Assembly: GCA_031119395.1 (NCBI GenBank)
Contig: JAVHYA010000004.1
Coordinates: forward strand, 62,001-126,000
Direction: 5' to 3'
Source of the DNA: Pseudomonadota bacterium
GTDB lineage: Bacteria > Pseudomonadota > Gammaproteobacteria > Burkholderiales > Burkholderiaceae_C
DNA length: 64,000 nucleotides
How positions within the stretch are numbered: the first letter of the stretch is position 1; each line of letters begins with the position of its first letter. Both the position numbers and the translations under genes were made by a program. A model generated the notes under the pieces. The model saw only the letters and a list, made by a program, of their open reading frames with translations, was not told where the DNA came from and made no database searches. Below are positions 19,071 to 27,666 of this stretch, one piece after another.

Positions 19071-20039
19071 TCAGTAGGTCTTGTACACGTCGGTCAGCAG
19101 GTCGGCGGCATCGGGCGGGCGAGCGTCCTTGGCGGCGTGCAGCGCGGTCTCGATCAGGTTTTGCACCTCGGCCTCGATCCGGTCGAGCTCGGCCGCCGGC
19201 ACGAGCCCCGAACCGATCAGCCGCGCGCGCATGAACTTCAGGCTGTCGAGGAGGTTGCGCTCCTCGGCGACCTCGCCCGGCAGGCGGTACGTCATCTGGT
19301 CGCCCTCGAAGTGCCCGTAGTAGCGCGTGAACTCGATGTGCAGGAACTGTGGGCCGCCGCCGGCGCGGATGCGTTCCACGGCCTCCCTGGCCGCGCGGTG
19401 GACGGCGAAGAAGTCGTGCCCGTCGACGCGGTTGCCGGGGATGCCGAAACCTTCGGCCCGGCGGACGGGGTTGTGGCCTCCGATGGACCATGCGCTGGCG
19501 GTGCTCTCCGCATAGCCGTTGTCCTCGAGCACGAAGAACACCGGCAGTGCATACACCGCGGCGAGATTCATCGACTCCAGCGTCGTGCCCTGGTTGAAGC
19601 CGCCGTCGCCGAAGAACGCCACCGCCACGTCGTTCGTTCGCCGGACCTTGGCGGCCAGCGCCGCCCCGCAGGCCAGCGGCGGCCCGCCGCCGACGATGCC
19701 GTTGGCGCCGAGCATGCCCTTGGAAATGTCGGCGATGTGCATCGAGCCACCCTTGCCCTTGCACAGGCCGCCCTGGCGTCCGAAGATCTCCTTCATCATT
19801 GCCGTCACGTCGCATCCCTTGGCGATGGCGTGGCCGTGCCCGCGGTGCGTGCTGGCGATGTGGTCGCGTTCCGTCAATTGCATGCAGACCCCGACGGCCG
19901 AGGCTTCCTCGCCTGCATACAGGTGCACGAAGCCCGGGATCTGCCCGGTCGCGAACTCCTTGTGGACGCGCTCCTCGAATTCGCGGATCGTGGACATCGC
20001 CCGGTACGCGCGCATGAGTTGCTCGCTGCTCATCTGCAT
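19071..20039 (-). CDS. 2-oxoacid (pyruvate/acetoin-type) dehydrogenase E1 alpha subunit
   Basis: LMRAYRAMSTIREFEERVHKEF, HRGHGHAIAKGCDV, FFGDGGFNQGTTLESMNLAAVY. Confidence 0.9.
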   Translation of the reverse strand: MQMSSEQLMRAYRAMSTIREFEERVHKEFATGQIPGFVHLYAGEEASAVGVCMQLTERDHIASTHRGHGHAIAKGCDVTAMMKEIFGRQGGLCKGKGGSMHIADISKGMLGANGIVGGGPPLACGAALAAKVRRTNDVAVAFFGDGGFNQGTTLESMNLAAVYALPVFFVLEDNGYAESTASAWSIGGHNPVRRAEGFGIPGNRVDGHDFFAVHRAAREAVERIRAGGGPQFLHIEFTRYYGHFEGDQMTYRLPGEVAEERNLLDSLKFMRARLIGSGLVPAAELDRIEAEVQNLIETALHAAKDARPPDAADLLTDVYKTY

Positions 20040-20156
20040 GGCTGGCTCCTTGTCTCCGTCATGGCCGCCGGTCGTCGTGACGCACCCTGCGGCGGCCGGC
20101 AGGGCGTGCCTTCTGCGCGGATGCAGCGATTGCACGCCCGGACCATCCCCATGCCC

Positions 20157-20170
20157 TTGCGCTGGCGCAA
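20157..20170. promoter_or_regulatory. Near-palindrome TTGCGCTGGCGCAA
   Basis: Same TTGCG-N4-CGCAA form as at 15401-15414; about 118 bp upstream of the E1 alpha start. Confidence 0.4.
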
Positions 20171-20386
20171 ATCAGGCGGGTGCTCGTGGGCCGCGCCCAC
20201 GGGGACACGGCGGCCGGTCCCCGGCTGCGACCGGTCGGCCCGTCGGCAGATAATCAGGCGGTGTGCCGCCGTTGGGCGCCGACGTCCGGCGGGCACCCTG
20301 CCTCTGCCACCTGCATCGGTGCGTGTGGGCGGGCCTCGTCCGGTATCCGGCGCCGCCGCTCTCTCGCCCGACCTCCTCTCTCCGAC

Positions 20387-21139
20387 ATGCCGCACCTGGC
20401 GCCCGAGTTCCACCGTCTCTATGCCCCTGCCGCCGGCGGCGACACGTCCGATGCTGCGCTGGTCGGTCCGGGCGGCGAGGTGCGGGCGCTGGTGATGGAG
20501 CTCCTTGCACCGCCGGCCTGGGACAGCCTGGGCCAGGTCTGGCGAGGCGTTCAGGCCGAACTGGGCTTTCCCGCTCCGGCCATCGCCGTTTCCGGCGTCG
20601 ATGGGCTCCAGTTGTGGTTCTCTTTGGTGGATGCCGTGGCGGTGCAGGAAGGCCATGCCTTTCTCCATGCACTGCGCCGGCGCTTTCTGCCCGACCTGCC
20701 GGTCCGCCGGCTGCGGCTGTTCCCGAGCCTGGCATCCGACCACGCGCGGCCGGTGCCGCAGCGCCAGGGGGAGAGCGGCGATTGGTCGGCCTTCGTGGCG
20801 CCCGATCTGGCGCCGGTGTTCGGCGACACGCCCTGGCTGGACATTCCGCCCAGCGAGGACGGCCAGGCGGCGCTGCTGGCCGGGCTCGCCTCCATCCCGC
20901 GTGCCGTGTTCGACGCGGCCGTGGCCCTGCTGGGCAACGAAGGGCTCGTGCCCGCCACGGCGGTTGCCGGCGAGCTGCGGCAGGGCGACGCCGCGGGAAC
21001 CGCCGCGCCGCGGCTGGGCCCGACCGATGATCCGGTGCGTTTTCTTCAGCAGGTGATGAGCGACGAGCAGGTGCCCCTGGCTCTGCGCATCGAGGCGGCC
21101 AAGGCACTGCTGGCGCACCGTGGAGGCGCGGGTCGATGA
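20387..21139 (+). CDS. Conserved hypothetical protein
   Basis: Intact 250-aa reading frame MPHLAPEFHRLYAPAAGG...; no family recognised. Confidence 0.5.
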   Translation: MPHLAPEFHRLYAPAAGGDTSDAALVGPGGEVRALVMELLAPPAWDSLGQVWRGVQAELGFPAPAIAVSGVDGLQLWFSLVDAVAVQEGHAFLHALRRRFLPDLPVRRLRLFPSLASDHARPVPQRQGESGDWSAFVAPDLAPVFGDTPWLDIPPSEDGQAALLAGLASIPRAVFDAAVALLGNEGLVPATAVAGELRQGDAAGTAAPRLGPTDDPVRFLQQVMSDEQVPLALRIEAAKALLAHRGGAGR

Positions 21140-21759
21140 CGGGCGGCGCCGTCGGTCCCCAGGCGCAGCCGGCACGGGATGGCGCGACCGCAGGGCCGCC
21201 CGCGTCGGGATCGGCCTGCGCCGCGCCTGGCGCCGCGTCCATGCGCCTGGCGTGCGCGCTGCTGGCTGCAGCGCTCTGTGCCGGTGCGGCGATGCCGGCC
21301 CGCGCCCAGTCGCTGCCGCCCGGTGTGCGCATCGGCATGGAGGCCGATCGACTGCCCGTGGTCGTGCCGGACTTGACGCGAGTCGCGCGGCCGGCACGCC
21401 TGTCCGGCGGCCTCGTCGGCGTGTGGCGCGGCGACGCGGTGGACCTGGCCGGCCAGCGCTTCGAGCCCACGTTCTTCGTGGCAGGCGGCCAGTTGCGCCG
21501 CGTGGAGTACGCCGCGGTGACGACCGCGGCCGACGACCACGGCGCTGCCGCCTTCGCCGCCTTGCTCGACTGGGGCCGGCGTGCGTGGGGCGGCGAGCGC
21601 CTGGCGCGCGACACGGGCGGCCTGCAGACCAGCGAGATGGCGTCCTGGACCGTGGGCGACGACCTCGACGTGTACCTGCAACTCGCGCAGGCGCCGCGCC
21701 AGGCGTCCGTGCGACTGGTCTACAAGCTGCGCCAGGTCAAGGACGCGAGCGAACTCTGA
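21136..21759 (+). CDS. Hypothetical secreted protein
   Basis: ATGA overlap with the preceding gene; internal signal-like LACALLAAALCAGAAMPARAQ (true start may be 21241). Confidence 0.5.
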   Translation: MTGGAVGPQAQPARDGATAGPPASGSACAAPGAASMRLACALLAAALCAGAAMPARAQSLPPGVRIGMEADRLPVVVPDLTRVARPARLSGGLVGVWRGDAVDLAGQRFEPTFFVAGGQLRRVEYAAVTTAADDHGAAAFAALLDWGRRAWGGERLARDTGGLQTSEMASWTVGDDLDVYLQLAQAPRQASVRLVYKLRQVKDASEL

Positions 21760-21778
21760 GCCGGCGTCGCCGCCGCGC

Positions 21779-22429
21779 TCAGGCGGCGCGCAGCATGCCC
21801 CGCTCCTCGATGAAGCGCACCACCTGCGCCACGCCGTCCTGTGTCTTGAGGTTGGTCATCACATAGGGCTTGGTCTTGCGCATGCGCTGCGTGTCCTGCT
21901 CCATCACGCCCAGGTCGGCGCCGACGTAGGGCGCGAGGTCCGTCTTGTTGATGACGAACAGGTCGCTCTTGGTGATGCCGGGGCCGCCCTTGCGGGGGAT
22001 CTTCTCGCCGGCGGCCACGTCGATCACGTAGATCGTGAGGTCCGAGAGTTCGGGGCTGAAGGTGGCGGCCAGGTTGTCGCCGCCGCTCTCGACGAAGACC
22101 ACGTCCGCGTCCGGGAAGTCCTCCAGCATGCGGTCGATGGCCTCGAGGTTGATCGACGCGTCCTCGCGGATCGCGGTGTGCGGGCAGCCGCCGGTCTCCA
22201 CGCCCATGATGCGTTCGGCCGGCAGCGCGCCGGCGACGGTCAGCAGGCGCTGGTCTTCCTTGGTGTAGATGTCGTTGGTGATGGCGACCAGGTCGTACTG
22301 CTCGCGCATCGTCTTGCACAGCATCTCCAGCAGCGTGGTCTTGCCGGAGCCGACGGGGCCGCCGATGCCCACGCGCAGGGGCGGGAGCTTCTTGGTGCGG
22401 TTCGGGATGTGGTGCAGGGGTGAGCTCAT
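21779..22429 (-). CDS. ureG: Urease accessory GTPase UreG
   Basis: [72 protein letters not shown]. Confidence 0.98.
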   Translation of the reverse strand: MSSPLHHIPNRTKKLPPLRVGIGGPVGSGKTTLLEMLCKTMREQYDLVAITNDIYTKEDQRLLTVAGALPAERIMGVETGGCPHTAIREDASINLEAIDRMLEDFPDADVVFVESGGDNLAATFSPELSDLTIYVIDVAAGEKIPRKGGPGITKSDLFVINKTDLAPYVGADLGVMEQDTQRMRKTKPYVMTNLKTQDGVAQVVRFIEERGMLRAA

Positions 22430-22517
22430 GGCAGGACGCGCAAAACGCGGGAATCAGAATGAAAAGTGGCCGAAAGTCGCATGTGGACGCCGCGGATAGC
22501 GATGAATTCAATCCCGT

Positions 22518-23213
22518 TCAGCTGCGAAACAGCCGCGAGTACTGCGCCTCGTGCCGCGCCGAGAGGACGGAGAGCATGGGCGAGAAGGCCTGCCGCTCGT
22601 CGTCGTCCATGCCCATGGCGACGTCGACGATCGCCGGCATCTCGCGGGCCAGGCGCGCGAGCATGCGCTGCCCCGCGCTCTGGCCCAGCGGCACGGCCTT
22701 CACCGCGGCGGCCGTCATGTTCTCGGCCCAGCCGAAGGCGTAGGCCAGGCAGCCGTCGCGCACCGAGGCGCCGCTGCGCGCCGCTGCGAAGGCGAAGGCC
22801 ACCGGGTAGGTCACCGGCAGCCCGTCGAAGGCGGCCGCGGCATCGTCATGATGCAGCTTGAGCCATTCGACGAAAGAGCGGCCCATCTGTTCCGTCTGCA
22901 ACAGGAACTCGGCCGATTCGCGCGTGGCGAGCATCCAGGCGTTGAGCATCTGCACGCGCGCCACGTCGGCGCGGCGCCATGCCTGGATCGCGGACGCGAC
23001 CACCGCCAGGTCGCTGCGCGCCAGGACGAGATGCAACTGGTCGACCAGCCAATCGGCGGCCGTGGCCTCGTCCTTCACACCGGCCCACTCCACGGCCGCC
23101 TCCAGGCCTTCGGAGTACGAGAAGCCGCCCACCGGCAGCGCGGGCGAGGCCAGCCAGATCAACTGGAGCAGGCTGCTCGCCGCGATGGCATCCTGGGACG
23201 CAGGTGCGTGCAT
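22518..23213 (-). CDS. ureF: Urease accessory protein UreF
   Basis: [32 protein letters not shown]. Confidence 0.97.
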   Translation of the reverse strand: MHAPASQDAIAASSLLQLIWLASPALPVGGFSYSEGLEAAVEWAGVKDEATAADWLVDQLHLVLARSDLAVVASAIQAWRRADVARVQMLNAWMLATRESAEFLLQTEQMGRSFVEWLKLHHDDAAAAFDGLPVTYPVAFAFAAARSGASVRDGCLAYAFGWAENMTAAAVKAVPLGQSAGQRMLARLAREMPAIVDVAMGMDDDERQAFSPMLSVLSARHEAQYSRLFRS

Positions 23214-23228
23214 GGGGGGGCGGGGGTG

Positions 23229-23843
23229 TCAGTGCGAATGGCTGCAGCCGGGGCCGTGAACATGGCCGTGGCCGTGGCGGTCGTCGTGCAGATGTTCGGG
23301 AGCGAGGACCAGCGGCGGCTGGCTCTGGGCATGGTCGTGCGAGTGGCCATGTCCGTGGTCGTGGCCGTGGCCGTGGCCGCCGTGCCCGCCATAGGCACCG
23401 CCCTCCGGTTCGAAGGCATCGTCGGCCGCCACCACGATCAGGTGCATGGCGCGCAGCATGTCGGCCAGCACGTGGTCGGGCTCGATCTTCAGGTGGTCGG
23501 GCTGCAGCTCGATCGGCACATGGCGGTTGCCCAGGTGATAGGCGGCGCGCGTCAGGTCGAAGGGCGTGCCGTGGGCCGTGCAGTGCGTGATGCGCAGCAC
23601 CGGTTGCTTCGCGGCGACCACGCGCAGCAAGGAGCCGTCTTCCAGCACCAGCACGTCGCCGCCGCGCACGGCCGTGCCGCGCGGCAGGAAGACGCCGACC
23701 TGGCGCCCGAGCGAGTCGGTGGCGTCGAAGCGGCTCTTCTGCCGCACGTCCCAGTCGAGTTCGACGGTGGCGGCACGCTTGAGCAGCACGGGCGCGAGGC
23801 CGCGGCCCTGGGGCATGAGTTTGTTGGCGGTGAGCATGGTCAT
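23229..23843 (-). CDS. ureE: Urease accessory nickel-binding protein UreE with His-rich tail
   Basis: LTANKLMPQGRGLAPVLLKRAATVELDWDVRQKSRFDATDSLGRQVGVFLPRGT; tail GGHGGHGHGHDHGHGHSHDH...HGPGCSHSH. Confidence 0.97.
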   Translation of the reverse strand: MTMLTANKLMPQGRGLAPVLLKRAATVELDWDVRQKSRFDATDSLGRQVGVFLPRGTAVRGGDVLVLEDGSLLRVVAAKQPVLRITHCTAHGTPFDLTRAAYHLGNRHVPIELQPDHLKIEPDHVLADMLRAMHLIVVAADDAFEPEGGAYGGHGGHGHGHDHGHGHSHDHAQSQPPLVLAPEHLHDDRHGHGHVHGPGCSHSH

Positions 23844-23947
23844 GGTGTGAGGCGTGTGCCGGCGGCCGGCGATGGCGGGCGCTATTGTCGGGCGAGCCTG
23901 CTGGGCTGACAGCCGCGCCGCAGGCATGGCCTTGTGGGTCGTACGTC

Positions 23948-24427
23948 CTAGAGCATCCGCGTCATGAAGTGGCTGGCGGGGTCGTTCGTGTAGTCGCAGA
24001 ACGGTGCGCACGCTGCGAACCCGTGCCGGGCATAGAGCGCCCGCGCCGGCGCGAAGAAGGGCTGGCTCCCCGTCTCCAGGCTCATGCGGGTGTGCCCTGC
24101 GGCGCGGGCCTCGGCCAGCGCATGCGCCAGCAGTTGCGTCGCGACGCCCTGGCCGCGCAGGCGCACGGCGGTGCGCATGGACTTGAGTTCCGCATGGCCG
24201 TCGTCCAGTCGCTTCAGCGCCACGGTGCCCGCCAGCGCCTCGCCGGCCGGATCGGCCGTCCAGGCGCTCCAGAAGCGGATCCCCGGCCGGCGCAGGCCCT
24301 CCAGGTCCAGTGCATGCACGCTCTCGGGCGGCGAGACGCGGCGCATGTCCGCCAGGTGCTCTTCCAGGAAGGCGGCGATGCGCGGGTCGCGCAGGTCGTC
24401 CAGGCGAATGCGCAGCGCCACCGCCAT
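23948..24427 (-). CDS. GNAT family N-acetyltransferase
   Basis: RLRGQGVATQLLAHALAEARAAGHTRMSLETG. Confidence 0.85.
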   Translation of the reverse strand: MAVALRIRLDDLRDPRIAAFLEEHLADMRRVSPPESVHALDLEGLRRPGIRFWSAWTADPAGEALAGTVALKRLDDGHAELKSMRTAVRLRGQGVATQLLAHALAEARAAGHTRMSLETGSQPFFAPARALYARHGFAACAPFCDYTNDPASHFMTRML

Positions 24428-24430
24428 CGG

Positions 24431-26149
24431 TCAGAAGAGGAAATACCGCTGCGTCATCGGCAGCACCTTGGCCGGCTCGCAGGTGAGCAGCACGCCATCG
24501 GCGCGCACCGCGTAGGTCTGGTGGTCGATCTCCATCTTCGGCGCATACCGGTTGTGGACGAGGTGCTCCTTGCGCACGCCGCGGATGTTCCTCACGGCAC
24601 TCACGGTCTTGGCGAGGCCGTAGCGCTCCTTCACGCCGGCCGCCAGACCCGCCTGCGACACGAAGGTCAGCGAGCTCTTCGCCAGCGAGCCGCCGAAGGC
24701 GCCGAACATGGGTCGGTAGTGCACCGGCTGCGGCGTGGGAATGCTGGCATTGGGGTCGCCCATGGCGGCCATGGCGATGCTGCCGCCCTTGAGGATGCAG
24801 AAGGGCTTGACGCCGAAGAAGGCCGGCTTCCAGATCACGATGTCGGCCCACTTGCCCACTTCGAGGCTGCCCACCTCGTGGGCGATGCCGTGCGAGATGG
24901 CGGGATTGATCGTGTACTTCGCGACGTAGCGCTTGGCGCGGAAGTTGTCGGCGCGCTCGCTGTCCTCGGGCAGCGCGCCGCGCTGGGCCTTCATCTTGCT
25001 CGCCGTCTGCCAGGTGCGGATGATGACCTCGCCCACGCGGCCCATGGCCTGCGAGTCGCTGCTCATCATGCTGATGGCGCCCAGGTCGTGCAGGATGTCC
25101 TCCGCCGCGATGGTCTCCTTGCGGATGCGCGACTCGGCGAAGGCCAGGTCCTCGGCGATGGCGGCGTCGAGGTGGTGGCACACCATGAGCATGTCGACGT
25201 GCTCGTCGAGCGTGTTCACGGTGTAGGGCATCGTCGGGTTGGTCGACGAGGGCAGGAAGTTCGCCTCGCCCACCACGCGCAGGATGTCGGGTGCGTGGCC
25301 GCCGCCCGCGCCTTCGGTGTGGAAGGCGCACAGCGAGCGGCCCTTGGTGGCGGCGATGGTGTCCTCGACGAAGCCCGATTCGTTCAGCGTGTCGGAATGG
25401 ATCGCCACCTGCGTGTCGGTGGCCTCGGCCACATCCAGGCAATGATCGATGGCCGAGGGCGTGGTGCCCCAGTCCTCGTGCAGCTTCAGGCCGATCACGC
25501 CGGCATCGATCTGCTCGTGCAGTGCCTCGGGCCGGCTGGCGTTGCCCTTGCCCAGGAAGCCGAGGTTCATCGGGAACGCGTCGGCCGCCTGCAGCATGCG
25601 CTCGATGTGCCAGGGGCCGGGCGTGCAGGTGGTGGCGAAGGTGCCCGTGGCGGGGCCGGTGCCGCCGCCGAGCATGGTGGTCACCCCCGACGCCAGCGCC
25701 TCCTCGATCTGTTGCGGGCAGATGAAGTGGATGTGGCTGTCGATGCCGCCGGCCGTGACGATGTTGCCCTCGCAGCTGATGACTTCGGTGCCCGGCCCGA
25801 TGACGATGTCCACGCCCGGCTGCGTGTCGGGGTTGCCGGCCTTGCCGATCGCGGCGATGCGGCCGTCCTTGAGGCCGATGTCGGCCTTCACGATGCCCCA
25901 GTGGTCGAGGATCAGGGCGTTGGTGAGCACCGTGTCGACGGCGCCCGCCGCGCGCGTGCGCTGGCTCTGCGCCATGCCGTCGCGGATGGTCTTGCCGCCG
26001 CCGAACTTCACTTCCTCGCCGTAGCCGCCGGCGCGCAGGGTGTAGTCCTCTTCGACCTCGATCACCAAGCCCGTATCCGCCAGGCGCACGCGGTCGCCGA
26101 CGGTGGGGCCGAAAATTTCTGCATAGGCGCGGCGGGAGATGGTGGCCAC
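24431..26149 (-). CDS. ureC: Urease alpha subunit UreC
   Basis: [46 protein letters not shown] ... [17 protein letters not shown]-type active-site region. Confidence 0.99.
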   Translation of the reverse strand: MATISRRAYAEIFGPTVGDRVRLADTGLVIEVEEDYTLRAGGYGEEVKFGGGKTIRDGMAQSQRTRAAGAVDTVLTNALILDHWGIVKADIGLKDGRIAAIGKAGNPDTQPGVDIVIGPGTEVISCEGNIVTAGGIDSHIHFICPQQIEEALASGVTTMLGGGTGPATGTFATTCTPGPWHIERMLQAADAFPMNLGFLGKGNASRPEALHEQIDAGVIGLKLHEDWGTTPSAIDHCLDVAEATDTQVAIHSDTLNESGFVEDTIAATKGRSLCAFHTEGAGGGHAPDILRVVGEANFLPSSTNPTMPYTVNTLDEHVDMLMVCHHLDAAIAEDLAFAESRIRKETIAAEDILHDLGAISMMSSDSQAMGRVGEVIIRTWQTASKMKAQRGALPEDSERADNFRAKRYVAKYTINPAISHGIAHEVGSLEVGKWADIVIWKPAFFGVKPFCILKGGSIAMAAMGDPNASIPTPQPVHYRPMFGAFGGSLAKSSLTFVSQAGLAAGVKERYGLAKTVSAVRNIRGVRKEHLVHNRYAPKMEIDHQTYAVRADGVLLTCEPAKVLPMTQRYFLF

Positions 26150-26180
26150 AGCGTTGTCCTGAGTGGGGGATTCAAGAAGA

Positions 26181-26301
26181 CGGACAGCCGAACGCAGAGG
26201 GCGCAGAGGTGACGCAGAGGGCGCAGAAGGAACACCAGAACGGGTTTCGACGTCTCTGCGTGCTCTGCGAAATCCCTGCGCCCTCTGCGTTCGGCTGTCC
26301 G
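26181..26301. repeat. Inverted repeat with perfect 26-bp arms in the ureB-ureC spacer
   Basis: cggacagccgaacgcagagggcgcag (26181-26206) and its exact reverse complement ctgcgccctctgcgttcggctgtccg (26276-26301); acgcagagggcgcag also directly repeated at 26192 and 26212. Confidence 0.95.
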
Positions 26302-26311
26302 CATCGGGTTG

Positions 26312-26620
26312 TCAGAGCGGCCCTTGCACCAGTCCGCGAAAGCCGTACACGGTGCGCGCCCCGGCGTAGTCGACCAGTTCCACGGTGCGCTGCTGCCCGG
26401 GCTCGAAGCGCACGGCCGTGCCCGAGGCGATGTTCAGGCGCATGCCGCGCGCCGCGTCTCGGTCGAAGTCGAGCGCCCCGTTGGTCTCGGCGAAGTGGTA
26501 GTGCGAGCCGACCTGGATCGGCCGGTCGGCGGTGTTCTTCACCACCACCGTCAGCGTGCGGCGGCCGGGATTGAGGTCGTGGTCGCCCGCGTCGATCAGC
26601 AGCTCACCGGGAATCGTCAT
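26312..26620 (-). CDS. ureB: Urease beta subunit UreB
   Basis: [54 protein letters not shown]. Confidence 0.98.
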   Translation of the reverse strand: MTIPGELLIDAGDHDLNPGRRTLTVVVKNTADRPIQVGSHYHFAETNGALDFDRDAARGMRLNIASGTAVRFEPGQQRTVELVDYAGARTVYGFRGLVQGPL

Positions 26621-26633
26621 CGCGGTGCTCCGG

Positions 26634-27245
26634 TCAGGCCAGGCCGCCGAGCAGCGCGGCGCCCAGCAGGGCCACGGCCGCGCCGGCGATGCGCGGCACC
26701 CAGCGGTTGGCATGGCGCAGCGCATAGCCCAGGCCGATGCCGGCGACATGCAGCGCCGCCGTGGCCGCCACCATGCCGGCCAGCGTGAGCGCGGCATCCG
26801 GCTCGCCGGCCAGTTCGTGGCCGTGCGCGATGCCGTGGAAGACGGCGAACACGCCGACCAGGGCCGCCGCGGCCAGTGCGGGCAGGCGCTGGCGGGTCAC
26901 GACCAGGAGGCCGAGCACCAGCAGCGAGGCCGCGATCATCGGTTCCACCGCCGGCAACTGCACACCGGCCAGCCCCATCAGCGCGCCGACCAGCAGCATC
27001 GCGACGAAGCCCAGGGGTGCCCACAGCAGGTCGGCACCCCGGCGCGCCACCAGGGCGCTCCACAGGCCCACCGCCACCATGGCGGCGAGGTGGTCGGCGC
27101 CCGTCAGCGGGTGCATGAAGCCGGCCGCCAGGCCGTGATGCAGGCCGGCGTCGGCGCCCGTGTGGGCGAGGGCGGGCAGGGTGGCCAGGCTGGCAAGCGC
27201 ACCGGTGGCGACGGCAGCGGCGCGGGCAGGGCGGATGAAGGACAT
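26634..27245 (-). CDS. HupE/UreJ family membrane protein
   Basis: [40 protein letters not shown]. Confidence 0.92.
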   Translation of the reverse strand: MSFIRPARAAAVATGALASLATLPALAHTGADAGLHHGLAAGFMHPLTGADHLAAMVAVGLWSALVARRGADLLWAPLGFVAMLLVGALMGLAGVQLPAVEPMIAASLLVLGLLVVTRQRLPALAAAALVGVFAVFHGIAHGHELAGEPDAALTLAGMVAATAALHVAGIGLGYALRHANRWVPRIAGAAVALLGAALLGGLA

Positions 27246-27264
27246 GAATCGGTCTCCAGGGAAA

Positions 27265-27567
27265 TCAGGCAATCGGCTGGTGCACGGTCACGAGTTTCGT
27301 GCCGTCGGGGAAGGTCGCTTCGACCTGGATGTCGGGGATCATCTCCGGCACCCCTTCCATCACGTCGTCGCGCGTCAGGACCGCGCGGCCCTCGCTCATC
27401 AGCGAGGCGACCGTCTTGCCGTCGCGCGCACCCTCCATCACGGCCGCCGAGATCAGGGCCACCGCTTCGGGGTAGTTCAGCTTCAGGCCCCGGGCCTTGC
27501 GCCGCTCCGCCAGCAGGGCGGCCGTGAAGATCAGGAGCTTGTCTTTCTCTCTGGGAGTCAATTCCAT
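27265..27567 (-). CDS. ureA: Urease gamma subunit UreA
   Basis: [54 protein letters not shown]. Confidence 0.99.
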   Translation of the reverse strand: MELTPREKDKLLIFTAALLAERRKARGLKLNYPEAVALISAAVMEGARDGKTVASLMSEGRAVLTRDDVMEGVPEMIPDIQVEATFPDGTKLVTVHQPIA

Positions 27568-27666
27568 ATCGCTGGGCTCGATGTCGCGTCGTCGTGATCG
27601 CGAGGCATTATGGGCAACGACGCGTCCTTGCAACAGTCGTGCCGCGCGCCGCCTTCGGCATGAAAT

